Assembly: GCA_963725505.1 (NCBI GenBank)
Contig: CAVRYN010000005.1
Location: 434,001 to 498,000 of the forward strand
From: Udaeobacter sp963725505
GTDB taxonomy: Bacteria > Verrucomicrobiota > Verrucomicrobiia > Chthoniobacterales > UBA10450
Reading direction: 5' to 3'
DNA: 64,000 nucleotides
Each line of letters opens with the position of its first letter. Position 1 is the stretch's first letter. The notes below the pieces were generated by a model, which had not been told where the DNA came from, ran no database searches, and saw nothing but the letters and a program-made list of their open reading frames with translations. The position numbers and the translations under genes were made by a program. Of this stretch, positions 16,617-24,698 are shown in pieces.

Positions 16617-16690
16617 GTAGCCATGGCGCTGTGTCGCCGTGCTGGACGGAGCAACACCGCCAAAGCGCCTCGACATAGCGAGGCGGCTAC
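16617..16690. repeat. Inverted REP pair bridging two coding regions
   Basis: GTAG at 16617 followed by CATGGCG-CTGTGT-CGCCGTG, and the inverse half GTAG then CCGCCTCG-CTATGT-CGAGGCGC ending at 16690. On the minus strand it is translated without a stop, joining the oxidoreductase to the downstream frame. Confidence 0.8.
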
Positions 16691-18138
16691 AACATTCGCG
16701 CTCTAGCGCTTTCGCGAAAATTTCGCGCAATGCCAATCGCGCAGCGTGATACCCGCACATCCCGTGGACGCCGCCTCCCGGCGGGGTGGACGCCGAACAT
16801 AAATAAACGCCGCGCAACGGCGTGCGGTAAGGCTTTGGACTGAGAATCGGTCGCGCAATCAATTGCATCAGGTTAGCAGCGCCACCGTTAATATCGCCAC
16901 CAGCTAAATTCAGGTTCGATTTCTCCAAGTCGGCAGCGCCCATCGTGTGACGAGCGAGAATGCCATCGCGAAAACCGGGAGCGAATCGCTCGATTTGAGA
17001 TTCAATGCGATCCGACATGTCGGTGTCGCAACCAAATGGAACGTGGCAATAGGCCCAGAGCGTATGCTGTCCGCGTGGTGCTCGAGTCTCATCAAACAGA
17101 CTTTGCTGCGCGACAAGTGTAAACGGACGCTCGGGAATTCTTCCGCGCGCGACGTCGCGTTCGGCAGCAGCAATTTCGTCCATTGTGCCTCCGAGATGAA
17201 TCGTACCGGCGCGACGGCAAGCTTCTGCTTTCCACGGAATCGGCTCACTCAGCGCATAGTCAATTTTGAAAATTCCGGGCCCGTGTCGAAACGATTCGAG
17301 TCGATGCCTGTACGCGAGTGGCAATTGCACGTGGGCGATGCGCAAAAATTCCCACACAGAAACATCCAGAAGAATCGCCCGCGATTTCGGCAGGCCGTTC
17401 AGATTTTCAACACGATGGTTGGTCTCGATTTTTCCACCGAGTTCACGCAGATAATTGGCGAGCGCATTTGCAATGGCTTGCGATCCGCCCCGCGGAATTG
17501 GCCAACCTACAGCATGTCCAGCCATTCCCAGGACCAGACCAAATGCGGATGAAGCGATCGATTCTAACGGCAAAAACGAATGCGCTGCAATTCCTCCAAA
17601 CAATGCTCGGGCTGCGTCGTGCTTGAAAAGAATCTTCGCCAGCGAACTTGCCGGGCAAAGGGCCGGAATTCCAAACCGCGCCAGTGACAGACGGATGCTG
17701 CGGCAAATGCAACATCGGTTGCAGAAATTCGTTAGCCAGTTTTTCCCAGTTGCGCGCGAGCGGTTTCATCAGGCGCCGATAAGCGCGCGAATCGCCGCCG
17801 AGTTGTTCCGCCGTCAGATCGACGTCTCGATACAAGCAAGCTGCGGTGCCGTTATCGAGCGGATGTGCCAGCGGAATATCGGGTTGAATCCATTCAAGAC
17901 CGAATCGTTCCAGCGAAAGTGTCTTAAAGAATGGCGAACCCGCAGCCAGCGGGTGAACTGCGGAACAAACGTCATGCACAAAGCCTGGTAACGTGAGTTC
18001 CGCTGAGCGCGCCCCGCCGCCAATTGTCGGGTTCGCTTCGCAGACGATTACCGAACATCCCGCGCGTGCCAGCGTGATCGCGGCGGCGAGACCATTCGGT
18101 CCCGAGCCAACAACAACTGCGTCGCATTCATCGGCCAC
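16691..18138 (-). pseudogene. Phytoene-desaturase-like FAD oxidoreductase, frameshifted
   Basis: The ATG at 18138 begins a Rossmann FAD motif (DAVVVGSGPNGLAAAITLAR, then VCEANPTIGGGARS) typical of the NAD(P)/FAD-dependent COG1233 group. Near 17681-17690 the frame shifts: one frame ends at PQHPSVT and another continues with LARFGIPALCPASS, then FGGIAAHSFLPLE and GWPIPRGGSQAIANALANYL, to the C-terminal FAD-binding GVYLCSASTPPGGGVHGMCG. The normal C-terminus (REIFAKALE) runs directly into REP-derived sequence instead of a stop. Joined, it would be about 480 residues, the family's usual length. The substrate is unknown and no carotenoid genes are near. Confidence 0.78.
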
Positions 18139-18305
18139 GAATCATGCAGTAGAAGATTGAGCCGGTTTTTCCAACCAAATTGAGCCATCCGCTTTATTCC
18201 ACCCGGAGACTTGACGATCCTTTGCGTGTGCAGGTATCAGTCATGCGTCCAGCCGCAATCCGCATTCCGCAATCCGCTGCCCTCCCCCTCCGTGCGGCAC
18301 CGCAG

Positions 18306-18668
18306 CTAAGCTTTGATGACTAGATAGAACAACAGCGCTACGACAATGATCGGAATCGCGCAGACCATCAGCAGAACGTTATTGCGCGGTCCGCGCTCTG
18401 TTGGCACGAGATCATCCTTCACGATTCTTTGCTCAATCTGCTTCAAGTGTCGCAGCACGTGAACGAAGACGACGATCACCGCGACAAGCGCGATGCCGGC
18501 GACAATGCGAACCGGCAACAGCTCCGGTGCTGCGGCCAGGATCAAATCTGTCGGTTTAGTGAGAATCGTCACGACCACAACAAGTACGCGCCAAAAGAGA
18601 ACGAGCAAGCCGGCGGCGCGGCTGCGCTCTGACTTCTGCCATCCTTGGCGCGCCGTAGTCCTTCGCAC
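18306..18668 (-). CDS. Small membrane protein of unknown function
   Basis: 120 residues with three hydrophobic segments: LLVLFWRVLVVVVTIL, then VAGIALVAVIVVFVHVL, and a C-terminal VLLMVCAIPIIVVALLFYLV. A basic N-terminus precedes them. No motif identifies a function and no operon partner is evident. The first start may lie downstream of 18668, since the N-terminal 20 residues are Arg-rich and overlap a region next to a REP. Confidence 0.45.
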   Translation of the reverse strand: MRRTTARQGWQKSERSRAAGLLVLFWRVLVVVVTILTKPTDLILAAAPELLPVRIVAGIALVAVIVVFVHVLRHLKQIEQRIVKDDLVPTERGPRNNVLLMVCAIPIIVVALLFYLVIKA

Positions 18669-18676
18669 GAAGGCGG

Positions 18677-18699
18677 GTAGCCGGGAGCGGGGATCCCGG
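18677..18699. repeat. Solitary REP (GTAG type)
   Basis: GTAG followed by CCGGGA-GCGGGGA-TCCCGG. No inverted partner is seen nearby. Confidence 0.65.
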
Positions 18700-18801
18700 T
18701 CGTGCCCTGCGCTCTGTTCTTTCCATCGGAAAAAGTTTCGGCTAGCGCCTCATTCTTTTTCGCTCCTCACATAGCTAGATTTCTGCTATTCTCCGCGCTT
18801 C

Positions 18802-18960
18802 ATGCAGAAGCCCGAAGATCGAGCCGCAGGAAGAGCGGCAGACTCTTGGCTGACTGTGGCCCGGTTCATCCAGAACCGTAAAAGTATCAACCTCTGGGTC
18901 GATCGAGGCATGGCCCTTCAGCAAGCGCGGCATGCCCTGATAGTGATACATCAATATTGA
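18802..18960 (+). CDS. Possible 52-residue ORF before the toxin gene
   Basis: ATG at 18802, stop at 18958-18960, with no recognisable domain (core LTVARFIQNRKSINLWVDRG). It ends inside the palindrome that precedes the toxin gene. I cannot tell a real small protein from a chance frame; listed because the 18700-18971 gap holds nothing else. Confidence 0.2.
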   Translation: MQKPEDRAAGRAADSWLTVARFIQNRKSINLWVDRGMALQQARHALIVIHQY

Positions 18961-18963
18961 TGT
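18948..18963. promoter_or_regulatory. Perfect 16-bp palindrome, candidate operator
   Basis: ACATCAATATTGATGT is perfectly symmetric and lies eight bases before the ATG of the HigB-like toxin. That is the expected place for autoregulation by the downstream Xre antitoxin. Confidence 0.6.
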
Positions 18964-18971
18964 TGCCTTGA

Positions 18972-19322
18972 ATGCAGTTCACGGTAGAGTTTTATGAAAC
19001 AGATGCTGGGAAACGCCCGGTGCAAGAATTCCTCTTGAAACTCAAGGCCACAGATCCTGAGGACTTCGCCGCAGTGGCCGCAGGGTTGGAGAAGCTGCGC
19101 TACCGCCAGTATCACCGAGAGCCGCTCTCTAAGGCACTAAGTGACGGCCTGTTTGAACTGCGCCACGTGGGCAAGCTGAATACGCGTGTGCTGTGGTTTT
19201 TCAGGAAAGGCCGCCGCATCATCGCTGTTCACGGCGTCCGCAATAAGGGCCAGGCCGTCCCGAGGCGCGACATGGACACGGCGCGGGAGCGGATGCGTGA
19301 CTGGATAAGAAGAAACGAGTAA
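18972..19322 (+). CDS. HigB/Gp49-like RelE-superfamily toxin
   Basis: 116 residues. The RelE/ParE-like fold is suggested by FTVEFYETDAGKRPVQEFLL, then a helix pair around GLEKLRYRQYHREPLSKAL, the core strands GLFELRHVG-KLNTRVLWFFRKG and the final RIIAVHGVRNKGQAVPR with basic residues typical of the RNase surface. It is placed before its Xre partner, the toxin-first order of higBA modules, and the genes overlap by one base (TAATG). It is probably a ribosome-dependent mRNA interferase, by family. Confidence 0.82.
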   Translation: MQFTVEFYETDAGKRPVQEFLLKLKATDPEDFAAVAAGLEKLRYRQYHREPLSKALSDGLFELRHVGKLNTRVLWFFRKGRRIIAVHGVRNKGQAVPRRDMDTARERMRDWIRRNE

Positions 19323-19684
19323 TGACCAAAACGAATTTTGATCTATTTCTGGAGGAACAACTCCGCGACCCGGATTTCGCCGAGCGCTTCAAGCGGGCGG
19401 GTGAGGCGTGGGACGTAGCCCTGCAACTCGCCGCTCTTCGCGAGCAGGCCGGTCTCTCGCAGGTGGAACTCGCGCGCAAACTAAGAACAACCCAGCAACA
19501 AATCAGCCGCCTCGAATCGCCCGGTTATGAAGGTCATTCACTCAGCATGCTGCGCCGGGTCGCCCGCGTCTTGAACGCTCACGTGCGCGTCATCTTCGAA
19601 AGCAACAAAAAAGCCTCCACTAGCCGCGTAGCTGAAGAACCGGCGAGATATCGAACCAAACGCAGGTCTAAAAAAAGCGCCTGA
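19322..19684 (+). CDS. Xre-family antitoxin of the HigA type
   Basis: 120 residues. The central helix-turn-helix reads LREQAGLSQVELARKLRTTQ-QQISRLESP, a classic Cro/C1 pattern, followed by LRRVARVLNAHVRVIFE. The N-terminal helix (FLEEQLRDPDFAERFKRA) is common in the antitoxins of Gp49-like toxins. The C-terminus is basic and may be disordered. It is coupled to the toxin by a one-base overlap; it probably neutralises it and binds the palindrome at 18948-18963. Confidence 0.85.
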   Translation: MTKTNFDLFLEEQLRDPDFAERFKRAGEAWDVALQLAALREQAGLSQVELARKLRTTQQQISRLESPGYEGHSLSMLRRVARVLNAHVRVIFESNKKASTSRVAEEPARYRTKRRSKKSA

Positions 19685-19696
19685 TCAATTAAGACA

Positions 19697-20029
19697 GAAT
19701 CCGAGACATTGTTATTCCATTTCCACCACTCGCCGAACAACAGGAAATCGTGCGCCGAGTGGAGGGCCTGTTCGCGCTGGCCGACCAGATTGAAGCGCGC
19801 TACGCAAAAGCCAAGGCGTACGTCGAGAAACTCACACCCTCGCTACTCGCCCGAGCCTTCCGCGGCGAACTCGTCCCTCAAGATCCAAACGACGAACCCG
19901 CTTCCGTTTTGCTAGAGCGAATTAAACAAAATCGACGATCTCGCTAAATGAAAGACCTGAAACGTGACCACTGAACTCGACGCGCTTCTTCCCTCAGTCC
20001 TCGACAAAGCTTTTAAAGGCGAATTGTGA
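19697..20029 (+). pseudogene. hsdS: Two HsdS C-terminal fragments (type I restriction remnant)
   Basis: The reading IVIPFPPLAEQQEIVRRVE begins near 19703 and continues with LADQIEARYAKAKAYVEKLT, LLARAFRGELVPQDPND, stopping at 19947. This is the end of a type I specificity subunit: the conserved central/distal coiled region and the FRGEL signature. At 19967-20029 a second tail follows, LLPSVLDKAFKGEL and a stop. No target-recognition domain, hsdM or hsdR is present, so this is debris from one or two lost hsdS genes directly behind a toxin-antitoxin pair. Confidence 0.75.
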
Positions 20030-20039
20030 GCGTGACGCT

Positions 20040-20684
20040 ATGAATGCCGAAGAATCGAAAAAGACAGAAGACGAGCCGACACCGGAACAGCAGGCAGCGT
20101 TTCGTTATTTTGTTCGGCTTAATAAGCTTTTCGCGGTCGCTTTGTTTGTCATCGCGTTGATCTTCGTGGCGATTTTTCCAAGTGCGCCGCGTGTAGCCGG
20201 CATCGTAATTCTGGCAGGACTGACGGTCGCGATCGTGTTGGTGCAAAAGATCTCTTTACGCAAAATCGGGTTTGTCTCCCTCTTCGTCGCATGCGTCACT
20301 GCTATCGTTGCAACGCTCTGGCGTGAGGGGTGGCCGGTTGAGCCAGATGAAATTTCAAAATGGGCCGTAGGCATCGGTGCTGTCGGGGTCATGTTAATTG
20401 TGTCGAACAAAAAGACGGGCCAACCAAATACCCTTTTTCAAAACTGCGTTGGTGCACTGGCGTTGCTTTTACTGGTGACGGCAGGTGGTTTAGTTATTGT
20501 GCTCGGCGCCGCGACGACAGTTGCAACTCCGTTGGGTCTCGTTGCGCTGGAGGGCGTGGGCGCATTGGTGGAGATGGCTGGAGAAAAATGGAAAGTACGT
20601 CTGGCTTTGGCAGCGCTATTTCCAATCGGCGCGATGGTCTTTGACCATGTCCAACCAGAATGGTTTCACCGCGTATTTCGTTGA
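20040..20684 (+). CDS. Membrane protein of unknown function
   Basis: 214 residues. An acidic N-terminus (about 25 residues, Glu/Lys rich) is followed by five or six hydrophobic segments: LFAVALFVIALIFVAIF, VAGIVILAGLTVAIVLV, IGFVSLFVACVTAIVATL, WAVGIGAVGVMLIV, ALALLLLVTAGGLVIVLGAA, and a last span around LALAALFPIGAMVF. No catalytic or transport motif is evident. It is convergent with trpA, with a hairpin between the two. Confidence 0.5.
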   Translation: MNAEESKKTEDEPTPEQQAAFRYFVRLNKLFAVALFVIALIFVAIFPSAPRVAGIVILAGLTVAIVLVQKISLRKIGFVSLFVACVTAIVATLWREGWPVEPDEISKWAVGIGAVGVMLIVSNKKTGQPNTLFQNCVGALALLLLVTAGGLVIVLGAATTVATPLGLVALEGVGALVEMAGEKWKVRLALAALFPIGAMVFDHVQPEWFHRVFR

Positions 20685-20685
20685 T

Positions 20686-20704
20686 CGCCGCGCCGTCCGC
20701 GGCG
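20686..20704. terminator. Hairpin between convergent genes
   Basis: A perfect 7-base stem CGCCGCG-CCGTC-CGCGGCG lies just after the stop of the plus-strand membrane protein and before the end of trpA on the other strand. There is no T run, so it may be a terminator of a weaker or factor-assisted kind, or a REP relative. Confidence 0.4.
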
Positions 20705-20742
20705 TCTCAGGCCTTATCGCGCTGTTCGAGCGGAAATGACCG

Positions 20743-21537
20743 CTAGTCGGCGGGTGCGACGAACGATCGTGCGAATTCACCGACGCGCTTTACCAAGTCT
20801 GGGGACTTCCCGAGCTTTTCGATTTGGCTGACGATTGCGCTGCCGATCACAGCGGCATCTGCAAAACGCCAGACTTCGCGGATCTGTTCCGCTGTTGAGA
20901 TGCCGAATCCAACCGCCACGGGCAAATCGCTTACTGACCGCACGCGTTTCACGAGGGTTTCGGCGTCCCCGGGCATTTCATCTCGTGCGCCAGTCACGCC
21001 CGCGCGTGAAACAGCGTAGATGAATCCGCGCGCCTGCCGCGCAATCTGTTTCAGTCGTTTGTCTGACGTTGTCGGCGCGACAAGAAAAATTGGGTCGAGG
21101 TCGAACTGAATCATTGTCTCAGTCCAAGTCTCAGCTTCTTCAGGAATAAGATCCGTGACAAGAACCGCGTCCACCCCGGCTTCTTTCGCTTCTTTCGCCA
21201 GCCTGTCTCTGCCAAAACTCAAGAGTGGATTGAAGTAACTGAAGAGGACGATCGGAACATCGATGTGTTGTTTTGCATGTGAAACGCAGGAGAGCACATC
21301 GGAAACTGTAATCCCTTTGCGCAGCGCGCGTTCAGATGCGTGCTGAATGGTTTCGCCATCGGCGACGGGATCACTGAAGGGAACACCGAGTTCAATGATG
21401 TCTGCCCCGGCAGCGGCAAGCTCGATGAGCAAGCGCTCAGTGGTTGCAATGTCGGGGTCCCCCGCTGTGATGAATGGGATAAAGCCGCCGCGGCCAGCAT
21501 GTTTCAGGGAAGCGAACGTTTCCCGGATTCGACTCAT
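20743..21537 (-). CDS. trpA: Tryptophan synthase alpha subunit
   Basis: 264 residues, full family length. It cleaves indole-3-glycerol phosphate to indole and glyceraldehyde-3-phosphate. The catalytic Glu is in ADIIELGVPFSDPVADG (about residue 48) and the catalytic Asp in the VDAVLVTDLIPEEA segment. The phosphate-binding VAVGFGIST and AAVIGSAIV loops are intact. Its ATG overlaps the trpB stop (ATGA), so the two subunits are translationally coupled. It is the last gene of the operon. Confidence 0.97.
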   Translation of the reverse strand: MSRIRETFASLKHAGRGGFIPFITAGDPDIATTERLLIELAAAGADIIELGVPFSDPVADGETIQHASERALRKGITVSDVLSCVSHAKQHIDVPIVLFSYFNPLLSFGRDRLAKEAKEAGVDAVLVTDLIPEEAETWTETMIQFDLDPIFLVAPTTSDKRLKQIARQARGFIYAVSRAGVTGARDEMPGDAETLVKRVRSVSDLPVAVGFGISTAEQIREVWRFADAAVIGSAIVSQIEKLGKSPDLVKRVGEFARSFVAPAD

Positions 21538-22763
21538 CGGGTTTTCAAGTCGGCGTCGGCGACGAGCTGAACGTCTTTATCACCGCGGCCGGATAAATTC
21601 ACAATGATCGCGTCGTCTCGTGGCAAGTCGCGAGCGATACGTATCGCAGGTAAAATTGCGTGAGATGTTTCGAGCGCAGGAATGATTCCCTCCAGTTTGG
21701 CGCAAAGCTCGAATCCTTCGAGCGCTTCGGTATCACTCGAGCTGATGTATTCAGCTCGTCCGTTATCGTGGAGGAATGCGTGCTCAGGCCCGATCGCCGA
21801 ATAATCCAGTCCGGCGGAGATCGAATGCGTCGTCGCGATTTGACCGTTCGGATCCTGGAGCACGTATGACATGGTGCCTTGCAAGACTCCTACACGTCCG
21901 CCGCCACTCTTCGCGGCCGTGTGAAACCTGGCGGCGTGTTCGCCGAGCGAATCGCCGCGCCCTCCAGCCTCCACACCGATCAGTGTGACCTGTTCGTCTG
22001 CAATGAAAGGATGAAACAGGCCGATCGCATTTGAGCCGCCACCTACACAGGCGATCAGCGCGCGCGGCAACTTTCCTGCCGCAGACAAAATTTGTTCGCG
22101 CGTTTCGCGGCCGATTACGCTCTGAAACTCGCGCACCATCAGCGGATAGGGGTGGGGACCGAGTGCGCTGCCCAGCAGGTAATAGGTGTCGTGCACGTTT
22201 GTCACCCAGTCGCGCAACGCCTCGTTAATCGCATCCTTCAACGTGCGCGTGCCCGCGTTTACCGTGATCACTTCGGCTCCAAGCAATCGCATCCGGAAAA
22301 CGTTCAGCGCTTGCCGCCGTACGTCTTCTGCGCCTATGTAAATCACACAGCGCAATCCAAACAGCGCGCAAACTGTTGCCGTCGCTACGCCGTGTTGGCC
22401 TGCGCCCGTCTCCGCGATCACGCGCTGTTTTCGCATGCGCCGCGCCAGCAATGCCTGGCCCAGGGCGTTATTGATCTTATGCGCGCCAGTGTGCAAAAGA
22501 TCTTCGCGTTTCAGGTAAATTTTCGCTCCGCCAGCGTGTGCGGATAACCGCTCTGCATGAAACAACGGTGTCGGTCGGCCGGCGTAATCGCGCAGCAACT
22601 GATTGAGCTCGCGCCAGAAATCGTCGTCATGGCGCGCGCGCTTGAACTCTTCCGTCAGCTCCTCCAGCGGCGCGACCAGGATTTCTGGAACGTAACGTCC
22701 GCCGAACCTTCCCCAGTGCCCGTGTTCGTCTGGCTCGCTTCTTGTGATTTGCGATTTTTGCAT
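21534..22763 (-). CDS. trpB: Tryptophan synthase beta subunit
   Basis: 409 residues. A PLP enzyme that condenses indole with serine. It opens with GHWGRFGGRYVPE, the family start. The PLP lysine is in HTGAHKINNALGQ (about residue 97), followed by ETGAGQHGVATA and the phosphate-binding CVGGGSNAIGLF. The C-terminal NLSGRGDKD closes the domain. This is the TrpB1 form that works with TrpA. The upstream gap to trpF (about 260 bases) contains an interspersed inverted repeat, so translation must start independently. Confidence 0.97.
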   Translation of the reverse strand: MQKSQITRSEPDEHGHWGRFGGRYVPEILVAPLEELTEEFKRARHDDDFWRELNQLLRDYAGRPTPLFHAERLSAHAGGAKIYLKREDLLHTGAHKINNALGQALLARRMRKQRVIAETGAGQHGVATATVCALFGLRCVIYIGAEDVRRQALNVFRMRLLGAEVITVNAGTRTLKDAINEALRDWVTNVHDTYYLLGSALGPHPYPLMVREFQSVIGRETREQILSAAGKLPRALIACVGGGSNAIGLFHPFIADEQVTLIGVEAGGRGDSLGEHAARFHTAAKSGGGRVGVLQGTMSYVLQDPNGQIATTHSISAGLDYSAIGPEHAFLHDNGRAEYISSSDTEALEGFELCAKLEGIIPALETSHAILPAIRIARDLPRDDAIIVNLSGRGDKDVQLVADADLKTR

Positions 22764-22824
22764 CGAAATTTTAGGCTACTCCTCGTGGAAGCGGGCGCCA
22801 CAGATACCCACACGCGTGCGTTTT

Positions 22825-22966
22825 GTCGCCTCTCCCCTTGCAGAAGGGGAGAGGAATAAGGTGAGGGGTCTCGGAACCGACGAATCCCACTTTGCAACCC
22901 TGTTCAAAGCGACTTGCCGAAGCCCAAGCCTCACCCTCCCCCTCTCCTTTAAAAAAGGCGAGGCGA
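22825..22966. repeat. Long inverted interspersed repeat, CTCTCCCC type, copy 2 (inside trp operon)
   Basis: GTCGCCTCTCCCCTTGCAGA plus AGGGGAGAGG, then GTGAGGGGT on the left; CCTCACC, CCCTCTCC and GGCGAGGCGA on the right. Same architecture as 7542-7658. It sits between trpF and trpB. Confidence 0.8.
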
Positions 22967-23021
22967 TCCCTGCGCGCGGCGTTCACTTCATCCACGTCGA
23001 TGTCCGAATTGGTTGAAAACA

Positions 23022-23683
23022 TCACAACTGCGAAGCTGATGTTGCTGCCAGGGAGCGTTCGGCCGTGCGCACGGCAGCGATGAAATCTTTGATGGCGCGA
23101 TGATCTTTCACGCCCGCTGCCCTCTCAACACCGCTGCAAACATCAACGGCATGTGGCGTGACCGCTTTGATCGCGCGACCGACATTTTGCGCATTTAAAC
23201 CACCGGACAGAATCAGGAATCGTGTGAACGCTAGTGTTGCTCGCGCGGCCGGCCAATTACTCGTCCGCCCAGTGCCGCCGCGGAGAGCGGGATGATGCGC
23301 GTCGATGAGCACATCACATTCCGAGAACAGCGAGACATCTTCTGGGCGGAACCCCGGGTGAGTGGAAAACACCCGAATCACGCGAAACTCGCCAGTGAGT
23401 TCACGCGCGATTTCGGGCGAGAAATTACCGTGCAACTGAACGCAGCGAACTCCAGCGATGTTTGCGGTCTTCCGAATGTCCTCGGCATTCCCATCAACGA
23501 AAATGCCAACTGCATGAATATTCGCGGGCAGCGCATCGACAATTTGCCGAGCCACTTTTGGTTGGATGCAGCGCGGGCTTTGTGGATAAAAGTTCAGCCC
23601 GATCATTGTGCACCGAACTCAACGGATGCGTTCGCGTCTCTTGCGTTTGTAATGCCGCAGATTTTGATTTGTATTGGCGTCAT
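23022..23683 (-). pseudogene. trpF: Phosphoribosylanthranilate isomerase with one-base frameshift
   Basis: The true N-terminus starts at the ATG at 23683: TPIQIKICGITNARDANASV, carrying the family CGIT motif with the catalytic Cys. After FGAQ the frame ends at a TGA, while a frame one base off continues with MIGLNFYPQSPR, then VQLHGNFSPE, LIDAHHPALRGGTGRTSNW and SGGLNAQNVGRAI, all TrpF hallmarks including the catalytic Asp. One base appears to be missing near 23604-23612. The remaining operon is intact and TrpF is essential for the pathway, so sequencing error is a strong alternative to a true mutation. Without the first 25 residues the enzyme would lack its catalytic Cys. Confidence 0.87.
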
Positions 23684-23709
23684 GGAAAAAACAGCGAACC
23701 TCGAAAATT

Positions 23710-23835
23710 GTAGGGCGTCTGTGTCAGCCCCGAAAGCATTCGGGGTTCGCAGAATGGAGCCGCGGGGACGCGAGCGACATAGACGGGCAGCCCGACTGGG
23801 CGAGAGAGCGGGAGCGAACGAGTCAAACGCCCTAC
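23710..23835. repeat. Composite repeat inside trp operon (REP ends plus internal element)
   Basis: Left end GTAGGGCGTCTGTGTCAG, right end (inverted) GTAGGGCGTTTGACTCG. Inside are a hairpin CCCCGAA/TTCGGGG (23728-23744) and a body with GAATGGAGC, GCGAGCGACATAGACG, GCGGGAGCGAACGAGTCAA that matches the tRNA-linked units at 4790-5076. It fills the trpC-trpF gap. Confidence 0.75.
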
Positions 23836-23864
23836 AATCACGGTTCCATGGTGGTAGTTCGTCA

Positions 23865-24698
23865 TTAATCCAGATTTCCGTTCGCCATTTCTCGATCTGC
23901 GGCAGCGAGTAATCCGCGAAGTGTGATTTCCGGATCGGTTGCGCGCATCAGCGTTTCGCCAATAAGAAAACCGTGGAAGCCAAGCACATCGAGACGACGC
24001 AATGATTCCGCATCTTGCAATCCGCTCTCACTAACCATGACTCTGTCGGCCGGAGCTTCGGCGATGAGACGCTCGCTTATCTCCAATGAAACTTGAAACG
24101 TCTGGAGATCGCGGTTGTTCACTCCGATTATCTTGGCACCGACATTCAGCGCGTGGCGCAATTCCTCGGACGTATGCACCTCGACCAACGCGTCGAGCCC
24201 CAGTTGGTCTTCCGCAATTTCGCGCAGATCACCTAGCACAGCGTCATCCAAAGCCGCGACGATTAACAGAACGGCGTCGGCCCCGGCAGCGGCTGCTTCG
24301 TAAATCTGGATCGGATCGATGACAAAATCTTTGCGAACGATCGGCAGATTGGTGCTGGACCGGACGGCGCGAAGATCGGCAATCGAACCGGCGAAATGTG
24401 CTTCGTCGGTAAGGACGGAAATCGCGCAAGCGCCGCCTCGTTCGTAACGGCGGGCAACTTCTTCAGCTGAAAGATCATCACGAATGATTCCAGCGGACGG
24501 CGATCTGCGCTTGAACTCCGCGATAATCTTCAGAAACGGCGATTCGAAGGTTAACGCTTGCAACAGGCGATGCGGCGCAGCCGTTTTTCGAACCTCCAGC
24601 GCGCGTTCGCGAAAACGGCTGGCAGAAAGATCGGCTTTCATCCGCGCTACTGCTTTGCGCTTTTGCGCGAGGATTTCAGAGAGAAAATTTCTGCTCAT
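23865..24698 (-). CDS. trpC: Indole-3-glycerol-phosphate synthase
   Basis: 277 residues, (beta/alpha)8 barrel. It converts carboxyphenylamino-deoxyribulose phosphate to indole-3-glycerol phosphate. Family motifs in order: ILAQKRKAVARMK, the catalytic Lys and Glu region in IIAEFKRRSPSAG, then LTDEAHFAGS, PIVRKDFVIDPIQIYEA, ALVEVHTSEEL, GVNNRDLQTF and VMVSESGLQ. Its start overlaps the trpD stop by four bases (ATGA). Stand-alone TrpC, not fused to TrpF. Confidence 0.96.
   Translation of the reverse strand: MSRNFLSEILAQKRKAVARMKADLSASRFRERALEVRKTAAPHRLLQALTFESPFLKIIAEFKRRSPSAGIIRDDLSAEEVARRYERGGACAISVLTDEAHFAGSIADLRAVRSSTNLPIVRKDFVIDPIQIYEAAAAGADAVLLIVAALDDAVLGDLREIAEDQLGLDALVEVHTSEELRHALNVGAKIIGVNNRDLQTFQVSLEISERLIAEAPADRVMVSESGLQDAESLRRLDVLGFHGFLIGETLMRATDPEITLRGLLAAADREMANGNLD

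Noticed and set aside
6955..16690. CRISPR array
   Set aside because: Repeats are palindromic, dispersed and not regularly spaced with unique spacers; no cas gene is present.
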